From assembly GCA_020152595.1 (NCBI GenBank), contig JAIGNY010001829.1, positions 953,501 to 1,017,500 on the forward strand: a stretch of 64,000 nt of DNA, given 5' to 3'. The stretch comes from Chiridota heheva (taxonomy: Eukaryota > Echinodermata > Holothuroidea > Apodida > Chiridotidae). The notes under the pieces were generated by a model, which had not been told where the DNA came from, made no database searches, and saw only the letters and a list, made by a program, of their open reading frames with translations. Positions 15,701 through 27,700 of the stretch are shown piece after piece (the stretch's first letter is position 1; each line of letters starts with the position of its first letter). The position numbers and the translations under genes were made by a program.

Positions 15701-18700
15701 ATTGCAGCACTAGCATATGGATTAGTCCCTAAGACTCATGATCAGTGAATGTGCATGGTCCATTGCAGCACTAGCATATGGATAAGTCCCTAAGACTCAT
15801 GATCAGCGAATGTGCATGGTCCATTGGAGCACAAGCATATGGATTAGTCCCTAAGAAGCATGATCAGTGAATGTGCATGATCCATTGCAGCACTAGCATA
15901 TGGATTAGTCCCTAAGACTCATGATCAGTGAATGTGCATGGTCCATTGCAGCACTAGCATATGGATTAGTCCCTAAGACTCATGATCAGCGAATGTGCAT
16001 GGTCCATTGCAGCACTATCATATGGATTAGTCCCTGAGACTCATGATCAGCAAATATGCATGGTCCATTGCAGCACTAGCATATGGATAAGTCCCTAAGA
16101 CTCATGATCAGTGAATGTGCATGGTCCATTGCAGCACTAGCATATGGATTAGTCCCTAAGACTCATGATCAGTGAATGTGCATGGTCCATTGCAGCACTA
16201 GCATATGGATTAGTCCCTTAGGCTCATGATCAGTGAATGTGCATGGTCCATTGCAGCACTAGCATATGGATTAGTCCCTAAGACTCATGATCAGCGAATG
16301 TGCATGGTCCATTGCAGCACTAGCATATGGATTAGTCCCTAAGAAGCATGATCAGTGAATGTGCATGGTCCATTGCAGCACTAGCATATGGATTAGTCCC
16401 TAAGAAGCATGATCAGTGAATGTGCATGGTCCATTGCAGCACTAGCATATGGATAAGTCCCTAAGACTCATGATCAGTGAATGTGCATGGTCCATTGCAG
16501 CATTAGCATATGGATTAGTCCCTAAGACTCATGATCAGTGAATGTGCATGGTCCATTGCAGCACTAGCATATGGATTAGTCCCTAAGACTCATGATCAGC
16601 GAATGTGCATGGTGCATTGCAGCACTAGCATATGGATTAGTCCCTGAGACTCATGATCAGTGAATGTGCATGGTCCATTGGAGCACTAGCATATGGATTA
16701 GTCCCTGAGACTCATGATCAGTAAATGTGCATAGTCCATTGCAGCACTAGCATATGGATTAGTCCCTAAGACTCATGATCAGTGAATGTGCATGGTCCAT
16801 TGCAGCACTAACATATGGATTAGTCCCTAAGACTCATGATCAGCAAATATGCATGGTCCATTGCAGCACTAGCATATGGATTAGTCCCTAAGACTCATGA
16901 TCAGCGAATGTGCATGGTCCATTGGAGCACAAGCATATGGATAAGTCCCTAAGAAGCATGATCAGTGAATATGCATGGTCCATTGTAGCACTAGCATATG
17001 GATTAGTCCCTAAGACTCATGATGAGCGAATGTGCATGGTCCATTGCAGCACTAGCATATTGATTAGTCCCTAAGAAGCATGATCAGTGAATGTGCATGG
17101 TCCATTGCAGCACTAGCATATGAATTAGTCCCTAAGACGCATGATCAGCGAATGTGCATGGTCCATTGGAGCACAAGCATATGGATTAGTCCCTAAGAAG
17201 CATGATCAGTTAATGTGCATGGTCCATTGCAGCACTAGCATATGGATAAGTCCCTAAGACTCATGATCAGTGAATGTGCATGGTCCATTGCAGCACTAGC
17301 ATATGGATAAGTCCCTGAGACTCATGATCAGTAAATGTGCATGGTCCATTGCAGCACTAGCATATGGATAAGTCCTAAGACTCATGATCAGTGAATGTGC
17401 ATGGTCCATTGCAGCACTAGCATATGGATAAGTCCCTAAGACTCATGATCAGTGAATGTGCATGGTCCATTGCAGCACTAGCATATGGATTAGTCCCTAA
17501 GACTCATGATCAGTGAATGTGAATGGTCCATTGCAGCACTAGCGTATGGATTAGTCCCTAAGACTCATGATCAGTGAATGTGCATGGTCCATTGCAGCAC
17601 TAGCATATGGATTAGTCCCTAAGACTCATGATCAGTGAATGTGAATGGTCCATTGCAGCACTAGCATATGGATTAGTCCCTAAGACTCATGATCAGTGAA
17701 TGTGCATGGTCCATTGCAGCACTAGCATATGGATTAGTCCCTACGACTCATGATCAGTGAATGTGCATGGTCTATTGCAGCACTAGCATATGGATTAGTC
17801 CCTAAGACTCATGATCAGTGCATGGTCCATTGCAGCACTAGCATATGGATTAGTCCCTAAGACTCATGATCAGTGATTGTGCATGGTCCATTGCAGCACT
17901 AGCATATGGATTAGTCCCTAAGACTCATGATCAGCGAATGTGCATAGTCCATTGCAGCACTAGCATATGGATTAGTCCCTAAGACGCATGATCAGCGAAT
18001 GTGCATGGTCCATTGCAGCACTAGCATATGGATTAGTCTCTAAGACGCATGATCAGCGAATGTGCATGGTCCATTGCAGCACTAGCATATGTATTAGTCC
18101 CTAAGACTCATGATCAGCGAATGTGCATGGTCCATTGCAGCACTAGCATATGTATTAGTCTCTAAGACTCATGATCAGTAAATGTGCATGGTCCTTTGCA
18201 GCACTAGCATATGGATTAGTCCCTAAGACACATGATCAGTGAATGTGCATGGTCCATTGCAGCACTAGCATATGTATTAGTCCCTAAGACTCATGATCAG
18301 TAAATGTGCATGGTCCATTGCAGCACTAGCATATGGATTAGTCCCTAAGACTCATGATCAGTAAATGTGCATGGTCCATTGCAGCACTAGCATATGGATT
18401 AGTCCCTAAGACTCATGATCAGTGAATGTGCATGGTCCTTTGCAGCACTAGCATATGGATTAGTCCCTAAGACTCATGATCAGTGAATGTGCATGGTCCA
18501 TTGCAGCACTAGCATATGGATTAGTCCCTAAGACGCATGATCAGTGAATGTGCGTGGTCCTTTGCAGCACTAGCATATGGATTAGTCCCCAAGACTCATG
18601 ATCAGTGAATGTACATGGTCCATTGCAGCACTAGCATATGGATTAGTCCCTGAGACTCATGATCAGCAAATATGCATGGTGCATTGCAGCACTAGCATAT

Positions 18701-21700
18701 GCATTAGTCCCTAAGACTCATGATCAGCGAATGTGCATGGTCCATTGCAGCACTAGCATATGGATTAGTCCCTAAGACTCATGATCAGTGAATGTGCGTG
18801 GTCCATTGCAGCACTAGCATATGGATTAGTCCCTAAGACGCATGATCAGCGAATGTGCATGGTCCATTGCAGCACTAGCATATGGATTAGTCCCTAAGAC
18901 TCATGATCAGTAAATGTGCATGGTCCATTGCAGCACTAGCATATGGATTAGTCCCTAAGACTCATGATCAGTAAATGTGCATGGTCCATTGCAGCACTAT
19001 CATATGGATTAGTCCCTGAGACTCATGATCAGCAAATATGCATGGTCCATTGCAGCACTAGCATATGGATTAGTCCCTAAGACTCATGATCAGTAAATGT
19101 GCATGGTCCATTGCAGCACTAGCATATGGATTAGTCCCTAAGACTCATGATCAGCAAATATGCATGGTCCATTGCAGCACTAGCATATGGATTAGTCCCT
19201 AAGACTCATGATCAGCGAATGTGCATGGTCCATTGCAGCACTAGCATATGGATTAGTCCCTAAGACTCATGATCAGCGAATGTGCATGGTCCTTTGCAGC
19301 ACTAGCATATGCATTAGTCCCTAAGACTCATGATCAGCGAATGTGCATGGTCCATTGCAGCACTAGCATATGGATTAGTCCCTAAGACTCATGATCAGTG
19401 AATGTGCATGGTCCATTGCAGCACTAGCATATGGATTAGTCCCTAAGACTCATGATCAGCGAATGTGCATGGTCCATTGCAGCACTAGCATATGGATTAG
19501 TCCCTAAGACTCATGATCAGCAAATATGCATGGTCCATTGCAGCACTAGCATATGGATTAGTCCCTAAGACTCATGATCAGCGAATGTGCATGGTCCATT
19601 ACAGCACTAGCATATGGATTAGTCCCTAAGACTCATGATCAGTGAATGTGCATGGTGCATTGCAGCACTAGCATATGCATTAGTCCCTAAGACTCATGAT
19701 CAGTGAATGTGCATGGTCCATTGCAGCACTAGCATATGTATTAGTCCCTAAGACTCATGATCAGTGAATATGCATGGTCCATTGCAGCACTAGCATATGG
19801 ATTAGTCCCTAAGACTCATGATCAATGAATGTGCATGGTCCATTGCAGCACTAGCATATGGATTAGTCCCTAAGACTCATGATCAGTGAATATGCATGGT
19901 CCATTGCAGCACTAGCATATGGATTAGTCCCTAAGACTCATGATCAGCGAATGTGCATGGTCCATTGCAGCACTAGCATATGCATTAGTCCCTAAGACTC
20001 ATGATCAGCGAATGTGCATGGTCCATTGCAGCACTAGCATATGGATTAGTCCCTAAGACTCATGATCAGTGAATGTGCATGGTCCATTGCAGCACTAGCA
20101 TATGGATTAGTCCCTAAGACTCATGATCAGTGAATGTGCATGGTCCATTGCATCACTAGCTTATGGATTAGTCCCTAAGACTCATGATCAGTGAATGTGC
20201 ATGGTCCATTGCAGCACTAGCATATGGATTAGTCCCTAAGACTCATGATCAGCAAATATGCATGGTCCATTGCAGCACTAGCATATGGATTAGTCCTAAG
20301 ACTCATGATCAGCGAATGTGCATGGTCCATTACAGCACTAGCATATGGATTAGTCCCTAAGACTCATGATCAGTGAATGTGCATGGTGCATTGCAGCACT
20401 AGCATATGCATTAGTCCCTAAGACTCATGATCAGTGAATGTGCATGGTCCATTGCAGCACTAGCATATGGATTAGTCCCTAAGACTCATGATCAGTGAAT
20501 ATGCATGGTCCATTGCAGCACTAGCATATGGATTAGTCCCTAAGACTCATGATCAATGAATGTGCATGGTCCATTGCAGCACTAGCATATGGATTAGTCC
20601 CTAAGACTCATGATCAGTGAATATGCATGGTCCATTGCAGCACTAGCATATGGATTTGTCCCTTAGACTCGTGATCAGCGAATGTGCATGGTCCATTGCA
20701 GCACTAGCATATGCATTAGTCCCTAAGACTCATGATCAGTGAATGGGCATGGCCCATTGCAGCACTAGCATATGTATTAGTCCCTAAGACTCATGATCAG
20801 TGAATATGCATGGTCCATTGCAGCACTAGCATATGGATTAGTCCCTGAGACTCATGATCAGCAAATATGCATGGTCCATTGCAGCACTAGCATATGGATT
20901 AGTCCCTAAGACTCATGATCAGTGAATGTGCATGGTGCATTGCAGCACTAGCATATGCATTAGTCCCTAAGACTCATGATCAGCGAATGTGCATGGTCCA
21001 TTGCAGCACTAGCATATGTATTAGTCCCTGAGACTCATGATCAGTGAATGTGAATGGTCCATTGCAGCACTAGCATATGAATTAGTCCCTAAGACTCATG
21101 ATCAGTGAATGTGCATGGTCCATTGCAGCACTAGCATATGGATTAGTCCCTAAGACGCATGATCAGTGAATGTGCATGGTCCATTGCAGCACTAGCATAT
21201 GGATTAGTCCCTAAGACTCATGATCAATGAATGTGCATGGTCCATTGCAGCACTAGCATATGGATTAGTCCCTAAGACTCATGATCAATGAATGTGCATG
21301 GTCCATTGCAGCACTAGCATATGGATTAGTCCCTAAGACTCATGAGCAGGGAATGTGCTTGGTCCATTGCAGCACTAGCATATGGATTAGTCCCTGAGAC
21401 TCATGATCAGTGAATGTGCATGGTCCGTTGCAGCACTAGCATATGGATTAGTCTCTAAGACGCATGATCAGTGAATGTGCATGGTCCATTGCAGCACTAG
21501 CATATGGATTAGTCCCTAAGACTCATGATCAGTGAATGTGCATGGGCCATTGCAGCACTAGCATGTGGATTAGTCCCTAAGGCTCATGATCAGTGAATGT
21601 GCATGGTCCATTGCAGCACTAGCATATGGATTAGTCCCTAAGACCTATGATCAGTGAATGTGCATGGTCCATTGCAGCACTAGCATGTGGATTAGTCCCT

Positions 21701-24700
21701 AAGACTCATGATCAGTGAATGTGCATGATCCATTGCAGTACTAGCATATGAATTAGTCCCTAAGACTCATGATCAGTGAATGTGCATGGTCCATTGCAGC
21801 ACTAGCATTTTTTTTAATTGAAATTAAATTTATCCTTTGAGGTTATTTTGATGGGTGTTTTCCTATGCTAGATTGGTGCTTTGCAAACAGAATTCATATT
21901 AATCAAGATTTGTTTACTTTCTTGATAACAGCAAGGCCAGTCAATAAAAGAGCTGAATCCATTCTGGAAAAATGGAGGAACAGGCCTCCCAGAGGAGGAC
22001 CCAAACAAAGATGACACTTCTGGGCCCAAACTGTCAGTGGCCTGGCTGAGAAGATCATATCAAAGAGCTGTAGAGCAGGCCAAAGAGCAAGGCAAATCAT
22101 TGGAAGAAATTGCTGCGGAGCGGTGGGGGGTAAGTTCAGGCATTACAGGCTTCAATGGCTTGAAACGTTACCAGTATCTCTGATACATATTTAGTGACCT
22201 GAGGTCATACATTTTGTTCCAGCATAATTAGTGATTTGCTTGTCAGTGTTCATTTAAATATTTTGCGCAATTAGAAACTTTGAATTGTAGTGTATATATT
22301 TCTCCAGGTTATGAAAATAAGCTGGCATTAAAGGATTAGTGAGGTCACCTTAAAGGATTAGTTTAGTGGTTGTGCAAATTCATCTTATATTAAAGAGGCT
22401 TCAAAGGAAACAGAATGTTGAAGAAAGCATTCAAAAGTCGTGTTCCATTAAGGAGATATTTAAGTTGAAAATTTGGCATTTTTTATGTAAAACGATTGAA
22501 AACAGACTAGTTGTGATGTCATAGCCTCAGATTCTCAAAGTTTTTATGTATTTTATCATATTTTGTCCTGAGATTTTGTGGCTTAACAACCATTAGATTT
22601 GTCAGGAAAGTAGTAAAACAATCTTGTAAGGTAATCCTAATTTACACCTGAAGAAATTTTGAGGAAAAATCATTCAAATAAAAAAAAAGCTGAATACATT
22701 TTCTGTAAAATATATTAACAATTGTTAAGAATGTGAGGATGAGAGTACCAACCTTCCATAGTAGACTTATCACACCAGTTATTTCTACACAGATGAGCTT
22801 TAAACTTGAATATCTTTTAAGGTAGTAAGACTTTCGAATGCTTTCTTCACCATTTTGTTTCCTTTAAAGTCCTCTTTCATATAAGATATTCTTGCTTGAC
22901 TGCTGATCCTTTAAAACATTGTTTATTATAACCCCAACCCCAACAAAAATTATACTGTCTTCAATGATTTCATCAATTTGTGTTCATTGCTGATGTTATA
23001 ATGTTTAAAAGTGTACAGAAAATCTTACATTTTCTTGCTGTCCTTCAATGTTTTTGAGTTAGTTGTTTTTACATGAAATTATTGGGAGGGAGCTATACAC
23101 ATATTCATACTCAACAGATTCATGACAAAAATTGCACAAACAAAGATACTTCTATTCATCTTTTGATTATATAAATCATTAAAAGGAATTTAATTGAAAA
23201 AGAATTAAGCCATTAGAGTTCATATTATTTTCTAGAAAAAGTTGAAAATAAATTATTTTAACAACCTTTTAGTAATCCCTCTTTTTTAAGCTAAAATCTG
23301 GTCTATATTCTCTTTTCAAGTCATTGGAAAATATGCAACAGAAGCTTGCAGTGGCAGAAAAGCAAGCAAGGCTGGAGAATGAATCAAGACGAGATAAACA
23401 AGGCTGGAGGAAGCCATATCAGGGAAGAATCTATGATAAACACAGGATCATGAGGATAGATATATGCAAACTAGTAGATCAGGTGATAGGTCACCTGACA
23501 GAAGTAGGAGATCACCTGACAGAAGTAGGAGATCACCTGACAGAACAAGAAGATCACCTGACAAAAGTAGTAGATCACCTGACAAAAGCAGGAGATCACC
23601 TGACAAAAGCAGGAGATCACCTGACAAAAGCAGGAGATCACCTGACAAAAGCAGGAGATCACCTGACAGAGGTTCTAGATCTCCTAAAAGAGGGAAGGAT
23701 AGATGTTCTCCTGAGAGAGACAGGGAAAGGAAAGAAGAAAGGATGAAGATAGATATAGAGACAGGACAGTTGATACATACAGAGGAGAAAAAGGTTGGGT
23801 AGGAGCAGAGAGAGATCGAACTAATTTTGATGATAGGCCCAAGTCAAAATTTCGGAAGCCATGTGAAGACGACGAGGATGATACAAGATCAAAGAGATCT
23901 ATTTTTAAGGAATCTTTAGGGATGTTGAAAGGACAGTTTAGGAAACCTGGAGAAGAGAGAATGTCAGCAGGAGGAGGTGGGTCTAGTAGCGGAGGAGGAT
24001 CAAAGGGAGGGGGATGGAGGAAGCCAGGTTTCAAGAAACCTCAAGAGGAGGATGAAAATGCTAAGGAAGAAGCAATTAAGAAGATACCTGAGACATCAGG
24101 AAGGAGGGAGAGGAAGTCTTCGTCATCTTCGTCTTCATCTTCAAGGAGTGCTAGTCCTGAAAGGATGCCCTATCATCTGTGGAGGAACCCCCATCCGCCT
24201 CTGCTAGCGATGAGGATGATAGCGAGGATGAAGAAGAGGTGAAGATTTTAACTGAAGAGGAGATAAACCAACTGGGCGCTAAACTTATCAAAGCTGAAAT
24301 GTTCGGAAATGCAGTAAGTTTTTTTTAAGCTTGGGGTGGTTTTATTTGAGAGCATTTTGTATTTTATGTAGAATTCTTAATAATATTTTTTTTATTATGT
24401 ATCTGTGATAGCCATGAGCAGTATTTGCTCACTGAAAGTGGGGGGGGGGGAGGGGGAAAAGTCACAAACGAAAATTTGTAAAATAAAATCACACTAAGAT
24501 ACAAAACATCACCATACAAAATTAATAAAAAAGGAAAAGTGGGGGAAATTCCACCCCCCACCCCCCACCTCCACCCTTGAACCATCCAAATCCTGCTTAA
24601 GGTGATAGCTATATAAATTGATATGGAAACTCCCTGTCCAAGGTCTGACTATATAAGTGTCTTATAAATAGAAACTTTTGAGGATAATCATGAAATTTAC

Positions 24701-27700
24701 AGTCAAATTCATCACTCGGTTCTCACATTAATAGAATTATTACAGAGATCTGTTTCAGATTAGACAAAAGATGATTATTATGCAGGAACCATTAGTCGTC
24801 TTAATGTTCATGAAGAAATTTAAGTCGGAAATATCTAGTGCCTTGTGTATGCATGTAAATTTCAAAGATCAAATTTGACCTTAATCCTGGTTAATTGGCG
24901 AGTATGAAATGATTTGAGCACATCAGAAAGTTTTTAAGCTGAACTGCATCAGACTTTCTTGTCTTTCTGCTAAATGCTTTTGATCTCTTACAGCAATTAG
25001 CAAGTGAGTTAAAAGCCAGACTGGAATCCGCCAGGAAAGCTGCAGCTAACCAACCCAAGAAAATGGCCGCTGGCTCTGCAGGGGGTAAGAAGAAGAAGAA
25101 GCAACCAGAGGCAGATTCGTCTGATGAGGACGTGCTTTTGACCAGGACCAATCGGATGGGACAGAGTTTCCCGGTGCTTGGTGGTGAGGAAGAGGTGCAT
25201 CATGGGCAGAAGAAGAGAAGGAGAAAGGGGGTAGGTTAAAGGAGTATGCCTGTAGTCAAACGTGGGCAATTACTTTATATGATGGAGGACAGTGAAAGAC
25301 ACAAACTAGTGAAGAAGAAAAACAAAACATATTGATCATATCTTATAGTTATTCAAATTTAAAGTTCTGAGAAAATTGTGTAAAAATGGATAACAGGCTA
25401 AGTTTAACATCACACCATTGCTTTTCCCAAAATCTAATGAACTGTATGGTCATTGGCCAGTATATATATATATTTATATATATCTATATATCTCTATATA
25501 TATATATATATATATATCTATATATATATATATATATATATACTGTATATATATATATATATATATATTTGATATAAATATAAATTATTGTTTACATCAA
25601 CAGATGGGAAAAACATTTTCATATGATTAATGTATGTGGTTTGACATTGAATTGGCCGTATAGGAGCCAGCTATCAGACATATGACAATCATTGTTGACA
25701 TTAGTGTCATGGCTGTCCAATAAGTACTAGTGTACTGACCTTAAATTATTTACTGTTTTATTTGTATCCATGTAACAGGTTGAGACTCATAGCAAGGAAG
25801 GTCACCGGCAGCGGTATTTTGCAGATGATGACAACATGGACCTTAAGACAATGGTGCAACGAGAGAAGATGGGCCTCGCAGAAGACCAAACCAAAATGTT
25901 TGCAAAAGCATCGGCGAAGGTGAGTCAAGGATATCAGTTTGATGAAATTATACATGAAGTAGGGAAGTGTGGTAGCCCAGTAGTAAAGCTTTCCCATACT
26001 CAAAAGGTACTGGGTTCACCTTCGGGTACCACATTGTGTCCCTGAGCAAGACACTTAATTTCTGATTACGTCAGTGTTCACATTTAGGTGAGCAATTGCG
26101 GAATACCTGCACATATTATTAAATTCCTCCTCAAAAATAATTATAGAGGGGGAAAAAAATGGCCAAAAAAAAGTCAAATTTGGCATTTTCCAGCCAAATT
26201 TGGCTTCTTTTTTGGGGGGTTGTATTGTTTGTTTTTTTGGCATCTTTTTTTTTTTTTTAAAGAATTCCCCTCTTTTAACCCCCCCCCCTTCAAATATTAC
26301 ACAAGGGGGTAATCCCCTCCAACTTTAGAACTCTATGGATTGTGACATTTGACTCAGCTGTGAAATGAGTGCCAGCTTGCTGTGGAATTGGCCTGAGATG
26401 GATTGGTGTTCTCTCAGAGGCAGTCAAGTACCAGGGACATTGCACTGTCCTATGTGAACCTTCATTGGTTTGGGGGGAGATTTAACATTTTTTAATGCAT
26501 GATATACCTATGTATTGATTGATTGACTGACCTGATTGAATTTTGGAGATTTTCTTGAATACATGGTCAGTAGTTAGGCTATCAGGTAGAAATATAACCT
26601 CCAAGGCAGAAAATAAAAATATAAAAAAATAAAATAATCAATTTGTGCTCAATTAAAGGAAAAATTGGTCCAAAATTGCTGATTGATTTTTGTTCTCTCT
26701 TTGTGGTTCAAAATCTAAAATGGCAAAAGTGATTTGAAAAACTATTTAATATCTTTGCCCCTTGCTGGAAAACTTGAGCTATGTCACTGTGACCTGGTAT
26801 CTAACTATTGGGAAATCAAATATTTACATTCAATTTTCCAGAGATGTAAAAGTTCCTACCTGTTTTTTGTGTGTGTTTTTTTTCTGTTTTTTTTTTCTGC
26901 AAAAACTCTTGGGAGTATTTCTCAAAATTACAAAGAACTGGACTTCATTGTTTATTGGAAGTAGTTGCAACAGTTAGGTCAAAAATCATGAAGCTGAAAA
27001 ACCCTTTGAAGGTATACGGTTTAAAGACTGCAACCTTTTGAAGGGGTGTAAGCAAGTAGGTTTTGAGTATTTGCCATACCTCTAATCAAACCCTAGCAGT
27101 AAAAGATTTTCCCATCATTTTCGGTGAACGAGAATGAGAAAGAATTTGAGAGAATTACATAATAACCGTTGAGCTGTCCACCCTGTCATATGATACATCA
27201 GAAATTTACAGTAGCATAAATCAGGAATTGATTCAACTTGCAGGGCTCCTGTAAACCTTTAAAAACCTTTAAAACCTTTAAAAACCTTTATTGACAAATT
27301 GAACCTTTATTCCTTTCAAAATAACCTTTAAAACCTTTAAAAACCTTTATTTTCAAAGTTAAGTAAGGTAAATGATTCTGCCAAGGTTTTAGCTTCAGTA
27401 AGTATACACATCCATTTAATAGCATATATGTTCTCAACACACATTTAAAAATTAGCAGGACCAAAATAAAATTTTTCGTAAGTAATGGACTTTTGGCGCC
27501 ACCAACTGCCTTTTGCCCCAGAATATGCTCATTGTATAAAAATTTATTCCATGAGTTAACCTTTATAAACCTTTTTATTTAAATCCAAAACCTTTAAAAA
27601 CCTTTATTTCAACTTTTCCAACCTTTAAAAAACCTTTATTTAAAAAAAGAGTCACTGGGAGGCCTGAACTTGATCTGCCATTACTCAGGAACTAGTACTA

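Noticed and set aside
11211-21808. CRISPR-like regular array
   Set aside because: Repeats are contiguous 61-bp units without unique spacers, in a eukaryotic intron. It is a satellite.
23464-23746. HLTKAGD-repeat reading of CWF19L2 exon 7
   Set aside because: This frame is continuous with the exon start but loses all family similarity, and stops before the conserved end of the exon. The RSPDKSR frame suits a splicing protein and connects to downstream conserved segments.
23440-24170. Programmed -1 ribosomal frameshifting in CWF19L2
   Set aside because: No X-XXY-YYZ slippery site or obvious downstream structure, five events would be needed, and a similar loss occurs in FBXO8. Assembly error is simpler.
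25386-25630. Tyr/Ile-rich small ORFs
   Set aside because: Translation of the (TA)n microsatellite.
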